DNA of 8,011 nucleotides from Methanocalculus sp. (GCF_030651615.1 NZ_JAUSCG010000195.1:1-8011), one strand, 5' to 3'. Positions 1 to 7,204 are shown, numbered from the stretch's first letter. Notes: a model not told the origin generated them from the sequence alone. Made by a program: numbers and translations.

Positions 1-1465
1 ACTCGTCAAGTGTCCCGATAGTCCTCCTCGTCACATAATCCAGGATCGGAAACTTCCTCTCGTCGGTGATCATCGAGAGATTTGTAGAGAGATACTTCCG
101 GGCCCGACCGGTAGTAATCACTACCTCACCATCACGCCGAATCAGGCGATGCTCCTCCATCTGGGCGATACAGTCGTCAAGGAGGCTCCCGCACCCGGAT
201 ACTGCCCATGCCCCCGACAGAATGGATCGGATCTTCCCGATCTCACACTCACCGCGTTCAACTGCGATCGCCGCCACCTGGTTTGCGATCACATCTGCCG
301 GACAGAGAGGCGGGCTCACCGGCTCGGTCAGATTCGAGATCGCCCGCCGTGCAATGACGAGTGATTCGAGGAGGTCATCAAACCCGGTTGCAATGATCGT
401 TCCCCGTGAGATCTGATCAAGCCGGTGACCGGCTCTGCCTACCCGCTGGATCAGGCGGGCTACATCCCGTGGTGACCCGAACTGAACCACATGCTCGATA
501 TGACCGATATCGATCCCAAGCTCCATCGAACTTGTGCAGATAAGACCCCGGATTGCACCCTGTGAAAACCGCTCCTCAGCATCGATCCTGACCTCTTTTG
601 AAAGCGATCCATGATGGACCTCAACATCGCCGCGTGAGATGAGATGATGGCCGATAGCCTCGGCGACCGATCGAGTATTGACAAAGATGAGGCTTGATCG
701 GTTCTCCTCAATTGTGCCCTCGATCTCTTTCACCTGTTCATCAAATCGCTCACTCCCAAACATGACAGTCAGGGCAAGTCTGGAAGCTACCGGCACCTCA
801 ACGATTGCAAAAGGACGTCTGCCGCAGAGAAACGATCCAACTGTGTCTGGATTTCCAACCGTTGCAGAGATCCCGATACGCTGAAACCCACCTGCATATT
901 CGCAGATCCGCTCGAGTGCAATTGCAAGCTGAACTCCGCGTTTGCCACCTGCAAGCTCATGAATCTCGTCAACGATCACATGCCTGACATTGGCAAGATG
1001 CTTCCTGAGCCTCGACCCCATCATCATCGACTGGACGGTCTCTGGTGTCGTGATGAGCAGGTCAGGTGGCTTCAGCGCCTGTCGGCGGCGCTCTGCCATT
1101 GTGGTGTCGCCATGCCGCACACCGACGGTCAATCCCAGCTCCCCGCACCACCAGGTGAGCCGGGAGAGCATATCCCTGTTCAGTGAACGAAGCGGGGTGA
1201 TATAGAGTGCCTGAAATCCCCCTTTCTTCCCCCCGGACAGGATCGAATGAAAGACCGGGAGCATCGCACTCTCGGTCTTCCCGGTTCCGGTAGGGGCGAT
1301 CAGAATCTGATTATCTCCTCTCAGGAGTGGGGGGATCGCGCGGAGCTGGATCTCTGAGAGGTCGGTAAAACCCCGTTTATCAAGGGCGGATCTGATCCGC
1401 TCATCCAGAAGGGCGATTATTGAGATCGGATCGGAGGGATCCGAGGGTGTCGATATAGGTTCCAT
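1..1465 (-). CDS. lhr: Lhr-type superfamily 2 DNA helicase, N-terminal 488 residues (3' end beyond the window)
   Basis: This is an ATP-dependent DNA helicase of the Lhr family, which acts in archaeal DNA repair and replication-coupled processes. The reading frame is open from 1465 to the left edge. Visible motifs are a Q-like motif ending at Gln40, Walker A APTGTGKT at 57-64, motif Ia TPLRSLNRD at 90-98, TTPETVQ at 139-145, Walker B DEIH at 166-169, SAT at 200-202, LIFVNTRS at 259-266, TSSMELGIDIG at 311-321 and QRVGRAGHR at 340-348. A winged-helix-like region follows (about 385-488). Lhr proteins are usually 800-950 residues, so roughly half is missing. The ATG at 1465 is the only ATG between an in-frame TAG at 1492-1490 and the conserved core, and GAGGTG at 1481-1476 lies 10 bases upstream of it. 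This start overlaps the phosphoesterase gene by 65 bases. The family call is firm; the exact subtype is not, because the C-terminal half is unseen. Confidence 0.93.
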   Translation of the reverse strand, partial: MEPISTPSDPSDPISIIALLDERIRSALDKRGFTDLSEIQLRAIPPLLRGDNQILIAPTGTGKTESAMLPVFHSILSGGKKGGFQALYITPLRSLNRDMLSRLTWWCGELGLTVGVRHGDTTMAERRRQALKPPDLLITTPETVQSMMMGSRLRKHLANVRHVIVDEIHELAGGKRGVQLAIALERICEYAGGFQRIGISATVGNPDTVGSFLCGRRPFAIVEVPVASRLALTVMFGSERFDEQVKEIEGTIEENRSSLIFVNTRSVAEAIGHHLISRGDVEVHHGSLSKEVRIDAEERFSQGAIRGLICTSSMELGIDIGHIEHVVQFGSPRDVARLIQRVGRAGHRLDQISRGTIIATGFDDLLESLVIARRAISNLTEPVSPPLCPADVIANQVAAIAVERGECEIGKIRSILSGAWAVSGCGSLLDDCIAQMEEHRLIRRDGEVVITTGRARKYLSTNLSMITDERKFPILDYVTRRTIGTLDE

Positions 1466-2165
1466 CCGGGAGAAACACCTCAGCAGTCTCTATCCTGATA
1501 CTCTTTGAGAGGGGCGATATGCCACTTTCAGGGATTGTTCTGATATCAATCCCTCCTGCGTACTCATAAAAGGCAGGGACGAGGAGGAGGCGGGTCGGGG
1601 TTCCTGTCGGCTCCATTCTGAGAATCCCCTCATCCACTTCACTGAGGAGATATGCCGGGTTTCCCCTGAGGGAACAACCGACTTCATCATAGAGATGGAG
1701 GACAGGATGATGGTGACCGGCAAGGATAAGGTGGCCGTTCAGTTCGGGAGACGGATAGGTGTGGCCGTGGAGATATCCGGTTCCGTCGATGACTGTTCCA
1801 TTCTTTGGAAGGATCTCTTCATCTTCCATATACCGCTCAATTCCTACATCATGGTTTCCGGGAAGGAGCCTGATATCCACCCTCTTCCGGATCGCATCAA
1901 GCACCTTTGGAATCTCCGTATGCTCCTGCCATGTCACCTGAGGGACAGAATGTTTCAGATCCCCAAGAATGAGCAGGATCTCAGGATCTGTCTCCTCTAT
2001 ACATGTAACTATCCGGGAGAGGCGTTCATCAGTACTGCTTTTAAAATGCCATCCTCTCCGATCGAGTGCACTCTCGACACCGAGGTGTATATCAGCTATA
2101 ACAAGGATTGAACGTGTGCGTTTGATTAATAGAGCTGGACCTTCCGGAAGAAAGCCTGGCTTCAT
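1401..2165 (-). CDS. rpe: RPA-associated calcineurin-like metallophosphoesterase (RPE, COG1407 family)
   Basis: This 254-residue protein belongs to the archaeal calcineurin-like phosphoesterases that sit beside RPA and RPAP genes in many euryarchaea. The family is presumed to use two metal ions to cut phosphoester bonds; the physiological substrate is not established. All metal-site motifs are present: D25-x-H27 in IADIHLG, G68-D69 followed by the family-typical LKH, GNHD at 103-106, HGH at 133-135 and a GHHHP stretch with His151-153. A C-terminal section with LVPAFYEYAGG (195-205) matches the family. The start ATG overlaps the RPAP stop as ATGA, so translational coupling is likely and no Shine-Dalgarno sequence is needed. 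Its 3' end overlaps the start of the Lhr helicase by 65 bases. The family assignment is confident; the name rpe is borrowed from haloarchaea. Confidence 0.92.
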   Translation of the reverse strand: MKPGFLPEGPALLIKRTRSILVIADIHLGVESALDRRGWHFKSSTDERLSRIVTCIEETDPEILLILGDLKHSVPQVTWQEHTEIPKVLDAIRKRVDIRLLPGNHDVGIERYMEDEEILPKNGTVIDGTGYLHGHTYPSPELNGHLILAGHHHPVLHLYDEVGCSLRGNPAYLLSEVDEGILRMEPTGTPTRLLLVPAFYEYAGGIDIRTIPESGISPLSKSIRIETAEVFLPDGTYIDTLGSLRSDLNNRPSG

Positions 2166-2854
2166 AGCAACCGTATTGTGCCAGTTGTAGGCATATAACA
2201 GTCCCCCTCTTCAAGGAGTCCGGTCAGGACTGCTTTAACCTCGGCTTCACTGATACCCACATCCCCTGCAGATCGGATCACCTCTTCCAGCATTGCCCCT
2301 TTCGGACCTGATAGAGATGTGAGAATCTCAACCATCTGCTCTCTTCGATCCACCGGCGGCCCTGCCATCTCCTGTAAGCTTCCCGTCACAGACAATGCCC
2401 TCCGTACCATCTCTGCAATCTCTCTATGCTCATCTGATAGTTCCCGGACCGCCTCGAGCCTTTTTATCGTATCTTCCGCGCAGAGATGGATGAACCGGTC
2501 ACGATCTGTTCGCTGAACAATCTGGCAGGAATCTGCTATCAAACGAATCTCCTCAGTGCCCTTCTGTGCGAGTTCACCTGAGAGTGCAACAAATGCCGGG
2601 GGCTCTGTTGCCGCAAGGAGGTCTGCAACATGCGGACATGAGCGGTTCACCGAGACAGAGAGACCTCCGGTCGGATCACTTATGCGTGCTTCGACCGCAC
2701 GGCTGTTCTGCACCTGCACTTCCGTCAGAACACCGATGCAAAAAAGTCGGTTAATGAGAGCACCTGTCGGGGTGACAAAACCGTCCCGCCCACGCCTTGC
2801 ACGATGACACTCATCCGCGAAGACCCAGCCAACAGGATCAGTTTCATACACCAT
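2162..2854 (-). CDS. rpap: RPA-associated protein RPAP (COG3390; OB fold plus C-terminal winged helix)
   Basis: This 230-residue protein resembles the euryarchaeal RPA-associated proteins, which pair genetically and physically with RPA, the single-stranded DNA binding protein. The N-terminal DPVGWVFADE segment (7-16) and the PTGALINRLFCIGVLTEV stretch (29-46) are typical of the family. They lead into an OB-fold region of about residues 27-115 containing ISDPTGGLSVSV. The C-terminus (about 172-230) looks like a winged helix ending TGTIRLL. The same frame stays open upstream to an ATG at 2956, but that would add 34 residues unlike the family and run 20 bases into the divergent rfcS gene. The ATG at 2854 places the conserved segment at the N-terminus, so I chose it. 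No Shine-Dalgarno sequence is visible. It is the first gene of the leftward string. No RPA gene is in this window, so an RPA partner would have to be encoded elsewhere. Confidence 0.85.
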   Translation of the reverse strand: MVYETDPVGWVFADECHRARRGRDGFVTPTGALINRLFCIGVLTEVQVQNSRAVEARISDPTGGLSVSVNRSCPHVADLLAATEPPAFVALSGELAQKGTEEIRLIADSCQIVQRTDRDRFIHLCAEDTIKRLEAVRELSDEHREIAEMVRRALSVTGSLQEMAGPPVDRREQMVEILTSLSGPKGAMLEEVIRSAGDVGISEAEVKAVLTGLLEEGDCYMPTTGTIRLL

Positions 2855-2936
2855 TGCTTGATAGTTTATACCGCGTGAGTCATCAGAGTATCGTTTAGAC
2901 GTATACTTTTCATCAGGTGCGATCCAATGATCATGT
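2855..2936. promoter_or_regulatory. Divergent intergenic promoter region between rpap and rfcS
   Basis: These 82 bases separate two divergent gene strings and are about 40% GC, clearly lower than the flanking genes. They must hold promoters for both directions. A TATA-like element for the leftward string is AAAAGTATAC on the minus strand (2910-2901). It would start transcription near 2879 and leave a leader of about 25 bases. For the rightward string, GTTTATAC (2864-2871) would start near 2895 and give a leader of about 40 bases. Alternatively GTATACTTTT (2901-2910) could give an almost leaderless rfcS transcript. Neither first gene has a good Shine-Dalgarno sequence. The individual boxes are guesses; that the region is a divergent promoter is a solid inference from gene orientation. 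Confidence 0.6.
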
Positions 2937-3920
2937 ATGGAGGATATCCACGGCATCTGGATCGAGAAGTACCGCCCGAGGCGACTCTCGGATATGGTCG
3001 GACATAAGGATATCGTCGAGCGCCTTTCGAGTTATGTAAGGAGGGGAAGCCTACCTCATCTCCTCTTCACCGGGAGCCCGGGTGTCGGTAAGACGACAGC
3101 TGCGGTTGCTCTTGCAAAGGAGCTCTTCGGAGAGGACTGGGGGATGAACTTCCGTGAACTGAACGCATCAGACGAGCGAGGGATCGATGTTGTCAGAAAT
3201 CAGATCAAACAGTTTGCACGGACATCCCCTATGGGCTCGGCCACATTCAAGGTGCTCTTCCTTGACGAGGCCGACGCATTAACGACCGATGCGCAGGCGG
3301 CCCTGCGAAGAACGATGGAGAACTATGCACAGAGCTGTCGGTTTATACTCTCCTGCAATTACTCCTCAAAGATCATTGATCCGATCCAGAGCAGGTGTGC
3401 TATCTACCGGTTTAAACCTCTCACATCCGGGGATGTAAAGGAAGAGGTCCGGAGAATTGCCGCAAACGAAGGTCTCACCATTACTGAAAAAGCAGAAGAT
3501 GCAATAGTCTATATCGCACAGGGTGATATGAGAAAGGCGATCAATGCCCTTCAGGGTGCTGCGATCGTAACTTCCGAGATCACTGAAGAGCAGATCTATG
3601 AGATCACCTCAAACGCGAGGCCTGAGGAGATCGAGGGGCTCATATCACTCTCACTCTCGGGAGATTTTGAAGGAGCGGCGAGGCACCTTTCATCTCTCAT
3701 AAGGGGGAGGGGTATTGCACCAAATGAACTCCTTGGCCAGTGCTACCGGCATCTCGTCTCGATGGAGCTTGATCAGCTGCTGAAAGTAGAACTTATTGAC
3801 CATATAGGTGAGGCAGACTACCGTATCTCGGAAGGTGCACACAGCGATCTCCAGATGGAAGCGATGATCGCACGGTTTGTTCTCTCTGCAATGAAGACGA
3901 GAGGGATGGAAGTACATTGA
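2937..3920 (+). CDS. rfcS: Replication factor C small subunit (sliding clamp loader ATPase)
   Basis: RfcS is the AAA+ subunit that, with RFC large subunit, opens the PCNA ring and loads it on primed DNA at the replication fork. The 327 residues match the usual length. The N-terminus IWIEKYRPRRLSDMVG is the family signature. Walker A GSPGVGKT lies at 46-53, Walker B LFLDEAD at 107-113, the SRC arginine-finger motif at 152-154, and the sensor 2 region GDMRKAINALQ at 196-206. A helical collar domain fills the C-terminal third. No intein interrupts the Walker A region, although inteins are common in archaeal rfcS. The ATG at 2937 fits family N-termini (MED-IHGIWIEKYRP). No Shine-Dalgarno sequence precedes it, and the GGAGG lies just inside the gene, so initiation may be leaderless or from a short leader. 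The next gene, mcm, overlaps its stop codon. Confidence 0.98.
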   Translation: MEDIHGIWIEKYRPRRLSDMVGHKDIVERLSSYVRRGSLPHLLFTGSPGVGKTTAAVALAKELFGEDWGMNFRELNASDERGIDVVRNQIKQFARTSPMGSATFKVLFLDEADALTTDAQAALRRTMENYAQSCRFILSCNYSSKIIDPIQSRCAIYRFKPLTSGDVKEEVRRIAANEGLTITEKAEDAIVYIAQGDMRKAINALQGAAIVTSEITEEQIYEITSNARPEEIEGLISLSLSGDFEGAARHLSSLIRGRGIAPNELLGQCYRHLVSMELDQLLKVELIDHIGEADYRISEGAHSDLQMEAMIARFVLSAMKTRGMEVH

Positions 3921-6040
3921 ATCCTGATGATGATGATTTTGACGTTGAAGTCGTCGATAAGTCAAAAGAATGGGCGGATTTCCTTTCGAAGAAATATAAA
4001 CAGGAGATCCGGACAATTGGCCGTGAGTTTCCCTATAAACGGTCGCTCATCATTAATTACGAGACTCTTCAGAAGTTCGGAAAGACTGGTGTAAAACTTG
4101 CAGATGAGCTTTTAAGCTATCCAAATAAGGTATTTGCTGAGGTGCGGGATGCTCTGCGTGCCCATAACCTTCTTGCACGAAAAGATGCACATGACATCAT
4201 TCCACGGATCAATATCAGGTTCGTTAACCTCCCCAGAAAGACGCTTGTCCGTGATATCAGATCTGAACAGATGAACACCTTCGTCTCGGTTGATGGAATC
4301 ATCAGAAAGACGACAGAGGTCCGGCCAAGGATCGTTGAGGCGGTATTCCGGTGTCCAAATGGCCATATGACCCTTCGTGAGCAGGGATACGGCAGATTTG
4401 TTGAACCTGAAAGCTGCGGTATGGCAGACTGTACCCAGAAGAGGCTTGAACTTGTTCATCTCAAGTCAAAGTTTGTCGATGCTCAGAAGATACGAATACA
4501 GGAGACTCCGGAAGGACTTCGCGGTGGTGAACAGCCACAGATCCTTGATATTGATGCAACCGATGATCTGACTGGTCTTGCGGCACCAGGAGATCGGGTC
4601 ATTGTGAATGGAATCCTAAAGTCGATCCAGCGGATGACCGGCGGTACAAAGAGCACCACATTTGATATCTATCTCGACTGCAACTCCATCGAGTTTGGTG
4701 AGAAAGAGTTCGAAGAGGTGAATATCACAGAAGAGGATGAGGCGGCCATTCTTGAGCTCTCACAAGATCCAAACCTCTATAGAAAGATTGCACATTCCAT
4801 CGCACCGACGATCTATGGAAACGAGGATGTCAAAGAGGCGGTTTCTTTACAACTCTTCGGTGGTATTGCAAAAGAGATGCCGGATGGGAGCACACTTCGT
4901 GGTGATATCCATGTTCTGCTTGTCGGAGATCCCGGTATTGCCAAATCCCAGCTCCTCAGGTATGTGGTGAAACTCTCTCCCCGCGGTATCTATACCTCAG
5001 GAAAATCCGCAACATCCGCCGGTCTTACTGCTGCTGCTGTTAAAGATGAGTTTGGAGACGGCAAATGGACACTTGAGGCAGGTGCACTCGTGCTTGCCGA
5101 CATGGGTGTTGCAGCAGTCGATGAGATGGACAAGATGCAGAAGGATGACCGTTCATCCCTCCATGAAGCGATGGAACAGCAGACTATCTCAATCGCAAAG
5201 GCCGGGATCACTGCAACACTCAAAACAAGGTGCGCACTCCTTGGTGCTGCGAATCCAAAACTCGGAAGATTTGATGAGTATGTCGGGATATCTGAACAGA
5301 TTAACATGCCCCCATCTCTCCTTTCACGTTTTGATCTCATCTTTATCATGACTGATAAGTCTGACAAGCAGCGGGATGAGGCGATTGCCCAGCATATTCT
5401 CAAAGCGCATTCTGTTGGTGAGCTGATTATGCAGCATAAGAAGACCCCGATCAAGGGTGTTGATGAAGCGTATATCCTAAAAGAGCTCGCCCCGGTCACA
5501 CCTGAGATCGATCCGGTGATGTTTCGGAAGTACATCGCATATGCAAAGCGAAATGCGTTTCCGATCATCACCCAGGAGGCAAAAGAGACACTCGTTGAGT
5601 ATTATATGAAGCTCAGAGGTCTTGCATCTCCTGATAAACCCGTTCCGGTAACTGCCCGCCAGCTTGAGGCGCTTGTACGTCTTGCCGAGGCGAGTGCACG
5701 GACAAGGCTTTCGACATCGATAGAAAGGGATGATGCAATCAGGGTGATCAAGATCGTGGATAACTGTCTCCGAAAGGTCGCCTATGATCCTCAGACGGGA
5801 TCGTTTGATATCGATAAGATTATCACCGGTGTATCAAAGCAGAGCAGGGATCTGATCAGGAGCATCAAAGAGACGATCCGCCAGTCCGGTGATGATACCG
5901 GTACTGCCAGAACAGATCAGATAATTGATATCCTGAGCCAGAAGGGTTTTGCACGTGATGCGATCGAGAAACAGATCGAATCGCTTCTCAGGGGCGGGGA
6001 AGCCCTTTCTCCAAGAAACGGGCTGATTAAATTAATTTAG
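3917..6040 (+). CDS. mcm: MCM replicative DNA helicase
   Basis: This 707-residue protein is the archaeal replicative helicase, a ring hexamer that unwinds DNA 3' to 5' ahead of the polymerase. An N-terminal domain A begins near DKSKEWADFL (14-23). A zinc site is formed by Cys146, His150, Cys167 and Cys172 within an OB fold. The AAA+ core has Walker A GDPGIAKS at 337-344, Walker B AAVDEMDKM at 399-407, sensor 1 AANPKLGRFD at 444-453 and arginine finger Arg471 in LLSRFDLIF. A C-terminal winged helix occupies about 640-707. Length is typical and there is no intein. The start is TTG at 3917, overlapping the rfcS stop as TTGA. No ATG or GTG start lies between the upstream limit and the conserved domain, so TTG is the best choice. 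Co-transcription and translational coupling with rfcS are likely. The stop codon overlaps the ribosome binding site of mptD. Confidence 0.98.
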   Translation: MNPDDDDFDVEVVDKSKEWADFLSKKYKQEIRTIGREFPYKRSLIINYETLQKFGKTGVKLADELLSYPNKVFAEVRDALRAHNLLARKDAHDIIPRINIRFVNLPRKTLVRDIRSEQMNTFVSVDGIIRKTTEVRPRIVEAVFRCPNGHMTLREQGYGRFVEPESCGMADCTQKRLELVHLKSKFVDAQKIRIQETPEGLRGGEQPQILDIDATDDLTGLAAPGDRVIVNGILKSIQRMTGGTKSTTFDIYLDCNSIEFGEKEFEEVNITEEDEAAILELSQDPNLYRKIAHSIAPTIYGNEDVKEAVSLQLFGGIAKEMPDGSTLRGDIHVLLVGDPGIAKSQLLRYVVKLSPRGIYTSGKSATSAGLTAAAVKDEFGDGKWTLEAGALVLADMGVAAVDEMDKMQKDDRSSLHEAMEQQTISIAKAGITATLKTRCALLGAANPKLGRFDEYVGISEQINMPPSLLSRFDLIFIMTDKSDKQRDEAIAQHILKAHSVGELIMQHKKTPIKGVDEAYILKELAPVTPEIDPVMFRKYIAYAKRNAFPIITQEAKETLVEYYMKLRGLASPDKPVPVTARQLEALVRLAEASARTRLSTSIERDDAIRVIKIVDNCLRKVAYDPQTGSFDIDKIITGVSKQSRDLIRSIKETIRQSGDDTGTARTDQIIDILSQKGFARDAIEKQIESLLRGGEALSPRNGLIKLI

Positions 6041-6045
6041 GTGAT
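6039..6045 (+). promoter_or_regulatory. Strong Shine-Dalgarno sequence of mptD
   Basis: AGGTGAT overlaps the mcm stop codon (TAG, 6038-6040) and lies six bases before the mptD ATG. It is the clearest ribosome binding site in the rightward string and fixes the mptD start. Confidence 0.75.
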
Positions 6046-6051
6046 TCTACC

Positions 6052-6375
6052 ATGCCAACAGAGAGAGAGATTGCAGTCTTTGAAGCAGCAATAAAACTTG
6101 GTGCCCTCTACCACCAGTTCGTCGGCACCCCGGTCTCCCCGGAGACCGCAGAGATCGTTGAGGCAGCTATTGCGTCTGCGGTGAAACTTCAGCCGTATGT
6201 AACGGATGTCCGGGTTCATCTTGACCGTTCCGTGATGCTTGAAAACCCGTTTGGATATTCTGAGGTCTCAGGAAGGATGTTTGATGTCCGCGTCTCGACG
6301 AAGGTGGGGGATGCGACATGTACTGCTGCACTCAGGTATGAGAACGGCTACCCCATGATGTCGATCATCGATTGA
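6052..6375 (+). CDS. mptD: Archaeal dihydroneopterin aldolase MptD (DUF372 family)
   Basis: MptD cleaves 7,8-dihydroneopterin to 6-hydroxymethyl-7,8-dihydropterin and glycolaldehyde, a step on the way to tetrahydromethanopterin, the C1 carrier of methanogenesis. The 107-residue protein carries the family signature FEAAIKLGALYHQFVGTPV near the N-terminus (10-28) and ends with the conserved ALRYENGYPMM segment. It is unrelated to bacterial FolB by sequence. The start follows a strong Shine-Dalgarno sequence and lies 11 bases after the mcm stop, so it is probably cotranscribed with the replication genes. The next gene follows after one base. The assignment rests on signature recognition and is strong. 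Confidence 0.9.
   Translation: MPTEREIAVFEAAIKLGALYHQFVGTPVSPETAEIVEAAIASAVKLQPYVTDVRVHLDRSVMLENPFGYSEVSGRMFDVRVSTKVGDATCTAALRYENGYPMMSIID
6131..6148. repeat. Perfect inverted repeat inside mptD
   Basis: CGGTCTCC and GGAGACCG form an 8-base stem separated by CC, so in RNA this would be a tight GC-rich hairpin (effectively seven pairs with a four-base loop). It lies in the coding region for the TPVSPET segment just after the MptD signature. No T run follows, so it is not a terminator. It may be coincidence of codon choice. Confidence 0.4.
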
Positions 6376-6376
6376 T

Positions 6377-7204
6377 ATGCAGAACAATCGCTTTCCGATC
6401 ACAGACGATCACATGCATATCGATCCTGAAAACGGGATAGGTATCCGGGCTGTCAGGGAGTTCTCCCGATCCGGAGGAACTCATATCTTCCTTGTAACGA
6501 AGCCGTCATGGTCATATGGGATCTCTCCGACTTCTCCGAATGATTTTCGTGTGGTCTATGAGAGGACGATTGCAACTGCTGAGGAGTGTTGCCGTGAGGG
6601 GGTTGTTGCCTTCCCTGTCCTCGGTGTGCATCCGGCTGAGATATCACGGCTGACAGAACGGATGAGCCTTTCGGAAGCCGAAGCACTGATGATCGGTGCA
6701 CTTGAAGTGGCTGCGGAATATGTGTCAGAAGGGGTTGCTATCGGTCTGAAAAGTGGGAGGCCGCACTACGAGGTGGAGGCTCCGGTATGGGATGCATCAA
6801 ACCGGGTTCTGTATGCCTCACTTGAACTTGCCGCCGATTGCGGGTGTGCGGTTCAGCTCCATGCTGAGAGTGGTCCCTGTGAAGATGTTGTTTTGATGGC
6901 AGGAAAGGCGGGGATCTCAATTGAGCGGGTGGTGAAGCATTTTGCAACACCCGACACTCCTCTGCACCCCTCGTTCATCGCCAGTCATGAGGATATTGTA
7001 ACTGCTGCTCGTGAAGGGCGGTCCTTTACGATGGAGAGCGATTACATGGATGAGCGGGACCGGCCGGGTTCAGTCCTTGGTCCGCGCTCGGTCCCCAGGT
7101 TTACCCTGAGGCATCTGGAAGCGGGCAACTTCACCGAAGAGGATGTCTGGAGAATACATGCCAGGGTACCGGAGAAGGTCTATGGTGTTCAGATCTCCCT
7201 CTGA
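6377..7204 (+). CDS. TatD-like TIM-barrel metal-dependent hydrolase (COG1099 family)
   Basis: This 275-residue protein belongs to an archaeal branch of TIM-barrel metal hydrolases related to TatD; no substrate is known. Candidate metal ligands are the HxH pair His12 and His14 in DDHMHID, His161 in QLHAESG, His188 in VVKHF and Asp222 in MESDYMDE. A conserved GVHP (83-86) follows the third strand, as in related proteins. At the position where TatD proteins have GEIG with a metal-binding Glu, this protein reads IGLKSGRPHYEV (122-133), so Lys125 or Leu124 replaces it. The tail PRSVPRF resembles the closing region of the barrel. The ATG lies one base after the mptD stop with no Shine-Dalgarno sequence, suggesting coupled translation. 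Whether it acts on nucleic acid ends like TatD, or on a pterin or another small molecule, cannot be told. Confidence 0.85.
   Translation: MQNNRFPITDDHMHIDPENGIGIRAVREFSRSGGTHIFLVTKPSWSYGISPTSPNDFRVVYERTIATAEECCREGVVAFPVLGVHPAEISRLTERMSLSEAEALMIGALEVAAEYVSEGVAIGLKSGRPHYEVEAPVWDASNRVLYASLELAADCGCAVQLHAESGPCEDVVLMAGKAGISIERVVKHFATPDTPLHPSFIASHEDIVTAAREGRSFTMESDYMDERDRPGSVLGPRSVPRFTLRHLEAGNFTEEDVWRIHARVPEKVYGVQISL

Noticed and set aside
66..1205. Several plus-strand open frames opposite the left part of the window
   Set aside because: The minus strand codes continuously for Lhr with all helicase motifs in order; the plus-strand frames are short, overlap one another and resemble nothing.
1..1440. 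Many GATC sites, suggesting a methylation signal
   Set aside because: They are spread through coding sequence and follow from frequent ATC and GAT codons; no clustering at a non-coding site was seen.
1695..2111. 138-residue plus-strand frame opposite the phosphoesterase
   Set aside because: It is antisense to a gene with complete metal-site motifs, has no recognisable domain, and lacks a ribosome binding site.
2855..2956. Longer RPAP reading frame starting at ATG 2956
   Set aside because: The extra 34 residues do not resemble the family N-terminus and would overlap the start of rfcS on the other strand; the ATG at 2854 fits better.
4990..5571. 193-residue minus-strand frame inside mcm
   Set aside because: It mirrors the highly conserved AAA+ core of MCM; its serine- and alanine-rich composition is typical of antisense reading.
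2937..6040. Possible inteins in rfcS and mcm
   Set aside because: These are frequent archaeal intein sites, but both proteins have normal length and uninterrupted Walker A and B motifs.
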